From: Euryhalocaulis sp050486445
Lineage (GTDB): Bacteria; Pseudomonadota; Alphaproteobacteria; Caulobacterales; Maricaulaceae
Direction: 5' to 3'
NCBI GenBank assembly: GCA_050486445.1
Contig: JBJHDH010000009.1
Location: 1 to 64,000, forward strand
DNA length: 64,000 bases
Shown here one piece after another: positions 41,967-50,828 of the stretch (the first letter of the stretch is position 1; each line of letters opens with the position of its first letter). Under the pieces are notes generated by a model. The model was not told the DNA's origin, ran no database searches, and saw nothing but the letters and a program-made list of their open reading frames with translations. The translations under genes and the position numbers were made by a program.

Positions 41967-42461
41967 TCAGCCGGCCCAGGCCATGGCCGGGGCGTGCAAT
42001 GCGCCCTCGAAGGGGCGGAAACTCTCATGGCCCAGCACAAGACTGGGATAATCCGCCGCGCCCGTGAACGGCAGGCGCAGCCAGAAGCGCGCCATGGTGC
42101 GCGGACCGTTCCACCACAGGCGCTGCGCCCCGCAGACCGGGCCGCGCGTCTCGCAGGCGAAGTCCAGCGCGCGGCGCCAGGTGCGCAGGCTGGCGCCCAG
42201 CGGCAGCTCGCCCAGCGCGCAACCGCTGATTTCTTCGCCCAGCGTGTCGAACAGCGCCGTGCCGGCAAGCCGCACCCGCCAGTCCTCGCCGCAGCGTTCG
42301 TATAAAGTGACATTGGGCAGCAGCCGGGCGATTTCCGCAGGCTTCAGCGACCCGCGCGGGGGGGCGCCCCCATCGGGACATTGCGCGCGCCACCAATCGT
42401 AGAGCTGCAACTGATCTTCGATCAGAATCTGAGCACGAAAGAGTCCCCCGCACGCGGACAT
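41967..42461 (-). CDS. PAS_5 family (PF07310-like) protein
   Basis: A 164-residue cytoplasmic protein with a PAS-like fold: YDWWRAQCPDGGAPPRGSLKPAEIARLLPNVTLYE, WRVRLAGTALFDTLGEEISG and a C-terminal strand-rich half. Such proteins are common and solitary in alphaproteobacteria, with no known output. The ATG at 42461 is preceded by gagga. Its upstream region carries seven GANTC sites between 42425 and 42585, suggesting methylation-linked (cell-cycle) expression. Confidence 0.75.
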   Translation of the reverse strand: MSACGGLFRAQILIEDQLQLYDWWRAQCPDGGAPPRGSLKPAEIARLLPNVTLYERCGEDWRVRLAGTALFDTLGEEISGCALGELPLGASLRTWRRALDFACETRGPVCGAQRLWWNGPRTMARFWLRLPFTGAADYPSLVLGHESFRPFEGALHAPAMAWAG

Positions 42462-42585
42462 GATGTCCTCGTCCCCCCGCATCCGTTTTGTCTTTTGGTT
42501 AACGTGCGAATCACTATTCGATGATTTGCCGACTCTTGGCAAGAGTCCCCGCGCGCCTTTTCCGCGTTGGGATTCAACAGGACTC
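42425..42585. promoter_or_regulatory. Cluster of seven GANTC (CcrM-type) methylation sites
   Basis: GAATC 42425-42429, GAGTC 42441-42445, GAATC 42508-42512, GACTC 42531-42535, GAGTC 42543-42547, GATTC 42571-42575 and GACTC 42581-42585. About 0.5 would be expected in 161 bases at two-thirds G+C. A GTTAAC half-CtrA-like motif lies at 42498-42503. The cluster spans the 5' end and promoter region of the PAS_5 gene. Confidence 0.6.
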
Positions 42586-42607
42586 ACATTTCCGGATGCA
42601 TGTATGG

Positions 42608-42632
42608 AAAAGGGGCCGCGAAGGCCCCTTTT
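42608..42632 (-). terminator. Intrinsic terminator after mucR
   Basis: An AAAAGGGGCC / GGCCCCTTTT stem with a five-base loop lies 38 bases downstream of the mucR stop. Read on the minus strand it ends in four U residues. Confidence 0.8.
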
Positions 42633-42669
42633 GACGTTTTCGTTAAGAAATGGCCGGCGAGCGCGGACT

Positions 42670-43077
42670 CTAAGCCTTGCGGCTGCTCTTGGCCTTGCGG
42701 CCCAGACCCATTTTCTTGGCCAGTTCAGAGCGTTGCTGGGCGTAATTGGGCGCAACCATGGGATAGTCCGGCGCCAGGCCCCATTTCTCGCGGTATTCCT
42801 GGGGCGACATATCGTATTTGGTGCGCAGGTGCCGCTTCAGCGATTTGAACTTTTTGCCGTCCTCCAGACAGATCAGATAATCGTTATGGATGGACTTTTT
42901 CACCGGCACGGCGGGTTCGGGCGCCGGGGCAGGCGTGGCGCCGCTGTCGACATGGCGCAGCGCGGTATGCACGCCCTGGATGAGCGCAGGAACTTCGCTC
43001 GCGGGAATGACATTGTTGCTGACATAGGCGGCGACGACATCGGCCGTCATTTCAATAAGCTGAGTATTGTCTTCCAT
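42670..43077 (-). CDS. mucR: MucR/Ros family transcriptional regulator
   Basis: A 135-residue regulator that binds AT-rich DNA and controls surface, motility and cell-cycle genes in alphaproteobacteria. The N-terminal oligomerisation part (about 1-45) is followed by the zinc-finger-like domain LICLEDGKKFKSLKRHLRTK and YDMSPQEYREKWGLAPDYPMVAP. The ligand pattern is C-X2-D with RHLRTKY, so the C2H2 zinc site looks incomplete, as reported for zinc-free Ros relatives. A basic C-terminus (GLGRKAKSSRKA) follows. Confidence 0.92.
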   Translation of the reverse strand: MEDNTQLIEMTADVVAAYVSNNVIPASEVPALIQGVHTALRHVDSGATPAPAPEPAVPVKKSIHNDYLICLEDGKKFKSLKRHLRTKYDMSPQEYREKWGLAPDYPMVAPNYAQQRSELAKKMGLGRKAKSSRKA

Positions 43078-43243
43078 TTTCTTCTTTTGCCGATTTCTAG
43101 GGTTTGCGGCGAACTCTTAAGGTTTGCTCGCGGCAGGGAGTATAGATGAACGGCAGGCTCTGCAAGTCCGGCCTGAATTTTTATCGCAGCGGGCGGCGCA
43201 GGTGCATGGACGCGCACAGATCATCCAGCTAAAGCCCGCCGCC

Positions 43244-44872
43244 ATGACCGCATCCACCGCCATACCGCGTGACATCGCGCCGCTTTCCTATGAATCCGGC
43301 CGCCGGCGCGCCTTCGCCATCATCTCGCACCCCGACGCGGGCAAGACGACGCTGACAGAGAATTTGCTGCTCGCCGCCGGCGCGATCCGTCTGGCCGGCG
43401 CGGTGCGCGCGCGCGGAGAACAGCGGCGCACACGTTCCGACTGGATGGCGATCGAGCGCGAGCGCGGCATTTCCGTATCGGCCAGCGTGATGACCTTCGA
43501 CCACCGCGCCTTGGTGTTCAATCTGCTCGATACGCCGGGCCACGAAGACTTCAGCGAAGACACGTATAGAACACTTACGGCGGCGGACAGCGCGGTGATG
43601 GTGCTGGACGCCGCCAAGGGCATCGAGCCGCAGACGCTGAAGCTGTTCGAGGTCTGCCGTCTGCGCGACATTCCCATCACCACCTTCGTCAACAAGATGG
43701 ACCGCGAGGCGATGGATCCGCTCGAGCTGCTCGACCAGATCCAGGAGAAGCTGGCGCTGGATACGGCGCCGATGCAGTGGCCGGCGGGCGCCGGTGCGCG
43801 CTTCCGTGGCGTGCTCGATCTGAACGATGGCGCCTTCCTGCCGTACCGGCGGCCGGATACGGAAACGGAGGAGGCGGAGCGGGGTGCGCCCGCGCCGCGC
43901 CTTTCCGCGGCGGAAGCGGAAGCGCTGCTCGGCGCGGACGAATACCGGGCCGCGCAGGAAGAGGCGGAGCTGGCGCGTAGCGGCTATGCCGCGTTTTCGG
44001 AGCAATCCTATCGCGAAGGGCATCTGACGCCGGTTTATTTCGGCTCGGCCCTGCGCGGGTTTGGCGTGCGCGAGCTGCTGGACGCGCTGGCGGATTTTGC
44101 GCCGGCGCCCGCGCCGCGCGCCGTATCGACGCCGCAGGGGGAGGGGATGCTGGCTCCCGACGACGCGGAGGTGACGGGCTTCGTCTTCAAGGTGCAGGCG
44201 AACATGGACCCGAACCATCGCGACCGCGTGGCGTTCGTAAAGCTGACCTCCGGCCGGTTCCTGCGGGGCATGCGGCTGAGGACGGCGGCGGGCAAGACCG
44301 TTCCGATCCATTCTCCGGTCGCTTTTTTCGCCCAGTCGCGCGAGACGGCGGACGAAGCCTGGGCGGGCGATGTTATCGGCGCGCCCAATCACGGCCTGCT
44401 GCGCGTCGGGGACTCGCTGTCGGAATCCGGCAAATACGAATTCGCGGGCCTGCCCAATTTCGCGCCGGAAATGCTGCGCCGGGTGCGCGTCGCCGACCCG
44501 CTGAAGCAGAAGCATCTGAAAAAGGCGCTGGAGAGCCTGGCCGAGGAAGGCGTCACGCAGCTTTTCCGGCCGCGCATTGGCGGCGATTTCATCGTCGGCG
44601 CGGTCGGTCAGCTCCAGTTCGAGGTGATGGCGACGCGCATGGTCTCCGAATACGGGCTGGAGGTGATGTTCGAAACCAGCCCCTATGTCACCGCGCGCTG
44701 GCTCTTGGGGCCGGAGGCGGCGATGGCGAAGCTGGAGGCCGCCTATCGCAGCCAGATCGCGGAGGACATTGACGGCGCGCCGGTCTTCCTCGCCCGCACC
44801 GAGTGGGAGGCGAACTATGCGGAGGAAAAGCACCCCGATCTGAAATTCGCCCGCACGCGCGAGCGGTCGTGA
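43244..44872 (+). CDS. prfC: Peptide chain release factor 3 (RF3)
   Basis: A 542-residue translational GTPase that recycles RF1/RF2 from the ribosome. The P-loop is SHPDAGKT (28-35), switch region RRTRSDWMAIERERGISVSASVM, G3 DTPGH (96-100) and G4 NKMD (150-153). Domains II and III follow. The ATG at 43244 begins the conserved protein. The SDWMAIE...GIS stretch separates RF3 from EF-G. The stop overlaps the next gene's GTG. Confidence 0.95.
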   Translation: MTASTAIPRDIAPLSYESGRRRAFAIISHPDAGKTTLTENLLLAAGAIRLAGAVRARGEQRRTRSDWMAIERERGISVSASVMTFDHRALVFNLLDTPGHEDFSEDTYRTLTAADSAVMVLDAAKGIEPQTLKLFEVCRLRDIPITTFVNKMDREAMDPLELLDQIQEKLALDTAPMQWPAGAGARFRGVLDLNDGAFLPYRRPDTETEEAERGAPAPRLSAAEAEALLGADEYRAAQEEAELARSGYAAFSEQSYREGHLTPVYFGSALRGFGVRELLDALADFAPAPAPRAVSTPQGEGMLAPDDAEVTGFVFKVQANMDPNHRDRVAFVKLTSGRFLRGMRLRTAAGKTVPIHSPVAFFAQSRETADEAWAGDVIGAPNHGLLRVGDSLSESGKYEFAGLPNFAPEMLRRVRVADPLKQKHLKKALESLAEEGVTQLFRPRIGGDFIVGAVGQLQFEVMATRMVSEYGLEVMFETSPYVTARWLLGPEAAMAKLEAAYRSQIAEDIDGAPVFLARTEWEANYAEEKHPDLKFARTRERS

Positions 44873-45411
44873 CAGAGACTCTGGCCGAGCGGATCGGTTT
44901 TATCCCGGTCACGCCGGAGCATTATCCTCTGCTGGGCGCCTGGCTGGATGCGCCGCATATGCGGGAATGGTGGGGCGAGCCGGAACAGGAGCTGGGCTTT
45001 ATCCGCGATATGGTGGAGGGCCGCGACACGACGCGGCCATTCCTCATCACGCTGGACGGGGCGCCGGTGGGCTATATCCAAGTCTGGTTCCTCGGCCATT
45101 ATCAGAACGAGAACTGGGTCCGGGACAATCCCTGGCTGGCGGAGTTCCCCGCCGAAACCGTGGGCGTCGATCTTTCCATCGGCGATCCTGATTATCTGTC
45201 GAAGGGGATCGGCCCGGCGGCGCTGGCCGCGTTTGTCCGCCGCTTGCGCGAGGAGGGGCATGAAACCATCATCATCGACCCAGACCCCGCCAACCGGCGC
45301 GCCATGCGCGCCTATGAAAAGGCAGGGTTTCGCCCGGTCCCGCATCTGGCGGGCCGCACAGACGGCGTGCTGCTGATGCAATACGACCCGGATACGGATG
45401 CGGCGCCATGA
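44869..45411 (+). CDS. GNAT-family N-acetyltransferase (AAC(6')-like subfamily)
   Basis: A 180-residue acetyl-CoA-dependent acetyltransferase. The N-terminal part GFIPVTPEHYPLLGAWLDAPHMREWWG and GVDLSIGDPDYLSKGIGPAALAAFV (acetyl-CoA loop, about 107-131) with IIIDPDPANRRAMRAYEKAGF are typical of the AacA4/IucB-like GNAT group. It starts with a GTG that overlaps the prfC stop. The substrate is unknown. Similarity to aminoglycoside acetyltransferases is only at subfamily level. Confidence 0.85.
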   Translation: MTETLAERIGFIPVTPEHYPLLGAWLDAPHMREWWGEPEQELGFIRDMVEGRDTTRPFLITLDGAPVGYIQVWFLGHYQNENWVRDNPWLAEFPAETVGVDLSIGDPDYLSKGIGPAALAAFVRRLREEGHETIIIDPDPANRRAMRAYEKAGFRPVPHLAGRTDGVLLMQYDPDTDAAP

Positions 45412-46247
45412 AGCGGTCCGGCGTCTTCTTCTCCCCGGTTTTGGCTTTCGCAGGCTTTGTGGTCGGCGCCGCTGCGTCTCCGGCCGCTGCGCAGGTTTTC
45501 ATCCCGGCGCCGGCGCAGGCCGCGCCGCTGGAATGTCCCGAGCGCCTGAGCGGCTTTACGCGCGTGCGCGCGGACGATGCGGCCTGCGTCTATGAGGCGC
45601 CGCGCGCCGGGGCCGTGCTGACGCGCGGCGGCGCCGCGCCCGTGTCTGATGGCGCGCCTCTGGGCGATGCCGGCGCACCCCCGCCCTGGTCGGCCGCCGC
45701 GTTCCATCTGGGCGAGACAGACGCCGGCGACGGGCGTGAGGAAATCTGGATCACATCCGCCGGGGAAGGCGGGCTCGCCGTCACGCTTCGATACGCCATC
45801 CCCGGTTTTGCGCCCGCCGAGGCGCGCGCCTTTGTGCTGGCGGCCGGCGCCGCGAACGGCGTCGTGGCGGTGGAAGAATCCGCGCCCGGTCCGGACTGCG
45901 CGGCCGAACTGGCCGGCTTCACGCTGGAAGAGGCGGTGACGGGTGAACGGGCCGGCGCCGGGGTTCTGTCCGGCTGTATCTATTTGCGCGGCGGCGCCAG
46001 CGTCCTGCTCTACACAGCGCGGAGCGCCGATACGGCGGCGGAAGATTTCGCCACAGGTCTCAGCGATGACGCCGAGCCCGGAAACGGGCCGTCAGTCGCC
46101 GGCGCGCGTGCGACAGTGGCGCTGACCGCCGGAATATGGCGGGGTCAGTGGATCGTGGAGACAGCGGACGGTGCGCGCGTGGCTGAGGCCGACTGGCCGC
46201 CGGGAGGCGCCGGCGTGGTGCAGGCTTTTCTGGACGCGGCGTTCTGA
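45408..46247 (+). CDS. Unrecognised exported protein
   Basis: A 279-residue protein with a signal peptide (about 1-28, SGVFFSPVLAFAGFVVGAAASPAAAQ). The mature part seems to be two similar halves, each with a short Cys-containing opening (APLECPERLSGFTRV; GPDCAAELAGFTLEEAV) and a strand-rich body, suggesting a duplicated domain. No known family is recognised. It is coupled (ATGA) to the GNAT gene and lies 107 bases before the GTA terminase, but nothing links it to the GTA. Confidence 0.7.
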   Translation: MKRSGVFFSPVLAFAGFVVGAAASPAAAQVFIPAPAQAAPLECPERLSGFTRVRADDAACVYEAPRAGAVLTRGGAAPVSDGAPLGDAGAPPPWSAAAFHLGETDAGDGREEIWITSAGEGGLAVTLRYAIPGFAPAEARAFVLAAGAANGVVAVEESAPGPDCAAELAGFTLEEAVTGERAGAGVLSGCIYLRGGASVLLYTARSADTAAEDFATGLSDDAEPGNGPSVAGARATVALTAGIWRGQWIVETADGARVAEADWPPGGAGVVQAFLDAAF

Positions 46248-46335
46248 ATCAGCCGCCCCCTGACCCGCCGGCCCCCGCGGGCGGAAAAATCCGGGCATGC
46301 CTGGCTCTGGTTTTCTCCCATTTCGGAAGAATTAT

Positions 46336-46349
46336 TTGAATTAATTCAA
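46336..46349. promoter_or_regulatory. AT-rich 14-bp perfect palindrome upstream of the GTA terminase
   Basis: TTGAATTAATTCAA is a perfect palindrome inside an unusually AT-rich stretch (about 46327-46362) in otherwise GC-rich DNA. It lies just before the terminase open frame and could be an operator or promoter element. Confidence 0.4.
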
Positions 46350-46354
46350 TTGCT

Positions 46355-47710
46355 TTGATTGAAAACGCCGGGGCGCGGTCCGGGGAAGGCCGCCGCCGCC
46401 ATACTGTCCGGGCCGAAGCGAACGCGGAGACCGGGCATCTGATTACGACATCGCAGCAGACATCCGTGCGCCCGCGGTCCCATCCGGGTCTGTCGCGCGG
46501 CGGACCCTCCCTCTGGGCGCCGCGCCGGTTGCTGCATCAGGCGCCGCCGGAAGGCGACTGGCGCATCTGGCTGCTGCTGGGCGGACGCGGCGCGGGCAAG
46601 ACGCGCGCCGCCGCCGAATGGGTGCGCGCCGGGGTAGAGCGGCGGGGCTGGGGCCGTCTGGCGCTGGTCGGCCCCACACATGACTCCGCGCGCGAAGTGA
46701 TGATCGAAGGCCCGTCGGGTCTGATCGCCATTGCGCCGTCATGGGCCAGACCGGCCTGGCAGCCCAGCCGGCGGCGGCTGGAATGGCCGAACGGCGCGGT
46801 CGCCTACGCCTTCTCGGCCGAGGAGCCGGACGGGCTGCGCGGTCCGCAATTCCATGCAGCATGGGGCGATGAATTCTGCGCCTGGCGCCGCCCCCAGCAG
46901 ACGCTGGACATGCTGCTGATGACGTTGCGGCTGGGCCAGCGTCCGCGCCTTGCGCTCACCACCACGCCGCGCCCGATCCCCGCGCTCAAGAGGCTGACGG
47001 CCTTGCCGGGCGTCGAGTTGCGGCGCGGCCGCACCGCCGACGCCAGTTTTCTGCCCGAAACGTTCCGTCAGTCGATGCAGGAATTCTATGGCGGCGGGCG
47101 GCTGGGCGCGCAGGAGCTGGACGGCGAGATCGTGGACGCCCGCGATGGCGCGCTCTGGACTTATGCGATGCTGGAGGCGGCGCGCGGCGCGCCCCCGGCG
47201 CATCTGGACCGGATTGTGGTCGCAGTCGATCCGCCGGTCAGTACGGGCGCGCGGGCCGACGCCTGCGGCATCGTTGTCGCCGGCGCCGCGGGCGAAGGCC
47301 TGGCGCGCCGCGCCTTTGTGCTGGCGGACGCAAGCTGTCAGGGCCGCTCGCCGCAGGGATGGGCGCGCGCGGCGGCCGAGGCGTTCGATCTCTGGCGCGC
47401 CGATCTTGTGGTGGCGGAAGCAAACCAGGGCGGCGATCTGGTGGAAAGCGTGCTGCGCGCCGCCGCGCACAGCCTGCCGGTGCGGCTGGTGCGGGCCACG
47501 CGCGGCAAGGCCAAGCGGGCAGAGCCGGCGGCGGCGCTCTATGAGCGCGGCCAGGTGATTCATTGCGGCGTGTTCGCAGAGCTGGAAGCAGAGATGCGCG
47601 CGCTGGGAACAGGGGATGAGGCCAGCGACGACCGGGTGGATGCGCTGGTCTGGGCGCTTGCCGACCTGATGCTGGGATCCGAATCGGCGCCGCGCCTGCG
47701 CACGCTCTAA
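46355..47710 (+). CDS. GTA terminase large subunit (RcGTA gp2-like)
   Basis: A DNA-packaging motor of up to 451 residues. The ATPase has Walker A GGRGAGKT (76-83) and Walker B AAWGDE (168-173). The RNase H-like nuclease shows VAVDPP (D292), VVAEANQGGD and a late SDDRVDALVWA. The family is the GTA/DNA-packaging terminase of RcGTA type. The start is uncertain: TTG 46355 abuts an AT-rich palindrome, and GTG 46466 is an alternative. It is on the opposite strand to, and about 5 kb from, the head-tail genes, whereas RcGTA has gp2 followed by gp3. No portal or small terminase is adjacent. Confidence 0.9.
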   Translation: MIENAGARSGEGRRRHTVRAEANAETGHLITTSQQTSVRPRSHPGLSRGGPSLWAPRRLLHQAPPEGDWRIWLLLGGRGAGKTRAAAEWVRAGVERRGWGRLALVGPTHDSAREVMIEGPSGLIAIAPSWARPAWQPSRRRLEWPNGAVAYAFSAEEPDGLRGPQFHAAWGDEFCAWRRPQQTLDMLLMTLRLGQRPRLALTTTPRPIPALKRLTALPGVELRRGRTADASFLPETFRQSMQEFYGGGRLGAQELDGEIVDARDGALWTYAMLEAARGAPPAHLDRIVVAVDPPVSTGARADACGIVVAGAAGEGLARRAFVLADASCQGRSPQGWARAAAEAFDLWRADLVVAEANQGGDLVESVLRAAAHSLPVRLVRATRGKAKRAEPAAALYERGQVIHCGVFAELEAEMRALGTGDEASDDRVDALVWALADLMLGSESAPRLRTL

Positions 47711-48054
47711 CGGTGGCGGCTTGTCCACAGTAATCGGAAGTCATCCACAGGCTTCACTGTAGACGCCCATTGTCGCCATCACCGGCGAGGCGTATGGTTG
47801 AAGCGTTCCGAGGGTAACACCGAAGAACATTCCCGGCGGAAACGCACGGGAATGCTGATCGGAAGCCGCGTGGGATGTGGGCTCTGCCCTGCCTGAGCGG
47901 AATCTGAACAGCAAAGAGGGCCGACAGGGCCAGTTCGCTGGCCTTGTGCGGCCCTCCGCTGTTTGGTTTATCGAAAAATCTATTTTGTGAATACTGCCGG
48001 CTGACCGTCAGCGTGACCGGCTATGTGGTCGGGCGCTGTTTTAGGGAAAGCCGT
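47711..48054 (+). other. Intergenic region with two strong hairpins (candidate structured RNA)
   Basis: No plausible gene lies in this 344-base gap. It holds a hairpin CATTCCCG/CGGGAATG (47828-47854) and a long structure at 47907-47963: outer stem AACAGC/GCTGTT, then GAGGGCCG/CGGCCCTC, then further pairs around a TTCG loop, followed by a T-rich stretch. This looks like a small RNA with a terminal hairpin, or an elaborate terminator for the terminase transcript. I could not match it to 6S, SRP, tmRNA or RNase P. Confidence 0.4.
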
Positions 48055-49407
48055 TCAGGCGACCTTGGCGCGGGCGCGGGCCATGCGGGCCGCTGTGGAG
48101 CGCCGCCGGAAGACATTTTTCGCGCTCTCGCCCAGCAGGCCGGCGGTGAACTGCTCGGCCAGATCCCGCCACGGTTCGATAGAGGGCAGCATGTCGTCCC
48201 CGGCATATTGCAGAAGCTCGATGATCCCTTCGCAATAGGCATGCACGATACGCTCCGCCGCCTCGCGCGCCTTGTTGTATTCGGCGGTGAATGCGCAGGG
48301 CGAGGCATGTTCCGCGACGCCGCCCAGAATGATCGCGAAATTCAGGCCGCGAGCATACATCGCTTCGTGGGGCGGGGCGCCGGTGTCGGGGCGCAGCACA
48401 AAGGCGCCGGTATCGAGCCGCATTCGCGCCTGCGGCAGCGCCTCGTCAATCGCCTTGGCGGCAGCGGCGCATACGATGTCCATGTTCTGCGCGGTCTGAA
48501 AACGCAACTCCTTGAGGCGTTGCCCCCACATGCCGTCGCGGCGGATACCAAGCTCCCGCGTCATTCCGCGCGAGATCGAGGCGAAACGGCCGAGCGCGGC
48601 GACCATGGCCGGCCCGTCCGGCGTCACGGTAGGGGCCACGCTTAGCATCGCCACGGCGGCGCCGGCTTCATCCAGAAGCGTATCGCCGATGGCGCCGATA
48701 TCGGTTTGCGCCGCCATCAGGTCGTCATCCTGACCCACCAGTCTTTTCAGAACACGCAGAATTTGCGCGCGCTTTTCCAGCCGCTCGAGAACCAGAAACA
48801 GCAACAGCAGCGGCGCGCCGCTGTCCTTGACCGTCACCTGCTCGTAAAGATCGAGCACGTGGCCCACCATCGCGTTGTCAAATTCCTCGATGCGTTGGGG
48901 CAGCCGGGAAAGCCCGTCGGAGAGTTCCGGTTCCGCACACAGCAGAGCGCTGATGTCACAGGCGTCCCGATAGCCGCGCTCGCCGCCCATCCTGGTCCGG
49001 TACCGGAATTCGGCGCCGTCATCGTTGCGCAGTTCCGCGCGCAACGACCGGCCAAGAATTTCACGATGCGCGCTGACCGGTTGTTCGCCGGCGGCCAGCG
49101 CCGACCACACATTGGGCGCGATCTGTTTTGCCAGCGCTGCGACGGAGTCGAGCGAGGTCCGTGTAATCCGGCCTATCCGTTTCGGCCCGCATTCCGGCCG
49201 GACCAGCGGCGTCATGGCGCCGAAAGCGTGTGCAAGGGCTGCATCCGCGCGATGGGCCAAAGCCTCACGCACCAGTTCCAGCGGCAAACCTGTGCCGCCA
49301 TGCCCTTCCGCGGCCTCACATGCGGCCAGCAGCCGGCCGGCCTGCTCTTCGGGCAAAGCTGCCAGAAACGCCTGTAATTTCGCCTGTTTCGACGGATCGA
49401 GAGACAC
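48055..49407 (-). CDS. Unrecognised cytoplasmic helical protein
   Basis: A 450-residue protein without signal peptide or membrane helix, predicted mainly helical. The N-terminal part (LDPSKQAKLQAFLAALPEEQAGRLLAACEAAEGHGG) looks like a short regulatory helix bundle. Mid-protein has RIEEFDNAMVGHVLDLYEQVTVKDSG and GQDDDLMAAQTDIGAIGDTLLDEA. The C-terminus is basic. No family is recognised. It sits between the terminase and the two-component system inside the split GTA region, and its role is open. Confidence 0.65.
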   Translation of the reverse strand: MSLDPSKQAKLQAFLAALPEEQAGRLLAACEAAEGHGGTGLPLELVREALAHRADAALAHAFGAMTPLVRPECGPKRIGRITRTSLDSVAALAKQIAPNVWSALAAGEQPVSAHREILGRSLRAELRNDDGAEFRYRTRMGGERGYRDACDISALLCAEPELSDGLSRLPQRIEEFDNAMVGHVLDLYEQVTVKDSGAPLLLLFLVLERLEKRAQILRVLKRLVGQDDDLMAAQTDIGAIGDTLLDEAGAAVAMLSVAPTVTPDGPAMVAALGRFASISRGMTRELGIRRDGMWGQRLKELRFQTAQNMDIVCAAAAKAIDEALPQARMRLDTGAFVLRPDTGAPPHEAMYARGLNFAIILGGVAEHASPCAFTAEYNKAREAAERIVHAYCEGIIELLQYAGDDMLPSIEPWRDLAEQFTAGLLGESAKNVFRRRSTAARMARARAKVA

Positions 49408-49463
49408 TGGCGGCCACCTGAAAAATGGTGACCGAAGCGTAATCCCCCAGCCTTAATAGGGCC

Positions 49464-50828
49464 TTACAGCGCCGCGGGCAGACGCAGCGCCGCCGCCAGT
49501 CCGCCCAGCGCCGAATCCTCCAGCGTCAGTTCGCCGCCATAGGCTTCGGCCAGGTCGCTGACGATGGCCAGGCCCAGCCCTGTGCCTGGCGCGGTTTCGT
49601 CCAGTCTTGCGCCGCGCATCAGGGCTTCCTGCCGTTTCTCCGCAGGCAGGCCGGGCCCGTCATCCTCGATGCGGATTTCCAGCGTGTTTTCCGGCAGGGC
49701 CGTCACACGGGCGGCGACCTTTCCCGCCGCCCATTTCGCGGCATTGTCGAGCAGATTGCCGACCATCTCGTCCAGATCCTGGCGCTCGCCGCGAAAGATC
49801 AGCGCCTCGTCGCATTCGGCGTCGATCTCCAGATCCTTGTCGCGATAGATGCGCCCCACCGTGCGGGCGATGTCGTCGAGCGTAGGGCCGACCGGCGTGC
49901 GCGCGGCGGCGGCGCGCCCGCGCGCGGCGGCGCGCGCCCGGCGCAGATGATGGTCGACCTGCTTCGCCATGGTGTCGGCCTGACGCTGGACCAGATGGCC
50001 GTATTCGTCGTTGCGGCCCCGGCTTTCGTTCAGCAGCACCGCGATCGGCGTCTTCAGCGCGTGCGCCAGATTGCCGGCATGGGTGCGTGCGCGCTCCACA
50101 ACCTCGCGATTATGCTGAATCAGGGAATTCAGCTCGTCGGCCAGCGGCGCGATCTCCACCGGATAGCCTTCCTGCAACCGTTCCACGCGGCCTTCACGCA
50201 CATCGGCGACGGCCTGGCGCAGACGCACCAGTGGCGCCAGGCCCATGCGCGTCTGAACGATCAGCGCCAGGATCAGCGCGGCGGCGAACGCCGCCAGCGT
50301 CCAGGCCGCGGCGATGGTGAAGCTGCGCACGGCGCGTTCCGCCGGCGAACGGTCGGCCGCGGCGGCCACCACGACCGGCGCCGGCATGCGCGGCAGGATA
50401 ATGGAGTCCGCCACCACGCGGAGCGACTCTCCGGCCGGTCCTTCGATATGGAGAGAGCGGCTTTGCCCCGGATTGGCGAGCAATTCCTCAATGGTCGCGG
50501 CGGGCAGGTTCAACTGCTCATCCCACAGCGAATCCGAGAACGCGACAGGCGGCGCTTCCGGGCCGGAGATGATCTGCCAGTAACGGCCGGACAGGGCCTG
50601 GGTGAAGCGGTCGTCGGCCAGTTGCGGTGCAAGGATGCGTCCATCCGGGGAAACATCGGCGGCGCCGATCAGCGCGGTGACGGCGGCGCGCAGCGAGTCG
50701 TCCAGATCGCGATAGATGGTCGCCCGATAGACCGCCGATAACCCGATGGCGCCGGCCAGCAGCAGGGGCAGCGCCCAGAGTGCGCCGCTCAGCAGCAGGC
50801 GCGCGAATAGCGAGCGTGTTGCTCTCAC
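49464..50828 (-). CDS. Sensor histidine kinase (PhoQ/FeuQ-like)
   Basis: A 454-residue kinase. Two membrane helices (about 12-34 and 171-192) enclose a periplasmic sensor of about 135 residues. A HAMP-like linker follows (195-245), then an unusual H box, LAHALKTPIAVLLNES (H256), typical of the PhoQ/FeuQ group. The catalytic domain shows N box NLLDNAAKW, IEDDGPGLP and GTGLGLAIV. It overlaps the response regulator gene by 4 bases. Signals such as divalent cations or osmolarity are known for relatives and inferred here. Confidence 0.9.
   Translation of the reverse strand: MRATRSLFARLLLSGALWALPLLLAGAIGLSAVYRATIYRDLDDSLRAAVTALIGAADVSPDGRILAPQLADDRFTQALSGRYWQIISGPEAPPVAFSDSLWDEQLNLPAATIEELLANPGQSRSLHIEGPAGESLRVVADSIILPRMPAPVVVAAAADRSPAERAVRSFTIAAAWTLAAFAAALILALIVQTRMGLAPLVRLRQAVADVREGRVERLQEGYPVEIAPLADELNSLIQHNREVVERARTHAGNLAHALKTPIAVLLNESRGRNDEYGHLVQRQADTMAKQVDHHLRRARAAARGRAAAARTPVGPTLDDIARTVGRIYRDKDLEIDAECDEALIFRGERQDLDEMVGNLLDNAAKWAAGKVAARVTALPENTLEIRIEDDGPGLPAEKRQEALMRGARLDETAPGTGLGLAIVSDLAEAYGGELTLEDSALGGLAAALRLPAAL

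Noticed and set aside
44869..45411. Aminoglycoside resistance gene
   Set aside because: The GNAT is of the AacA4/IucB-like group but nothing shows aminoglycoside specificity, and it is translationally coupled to prfC in a chromosomal operon.
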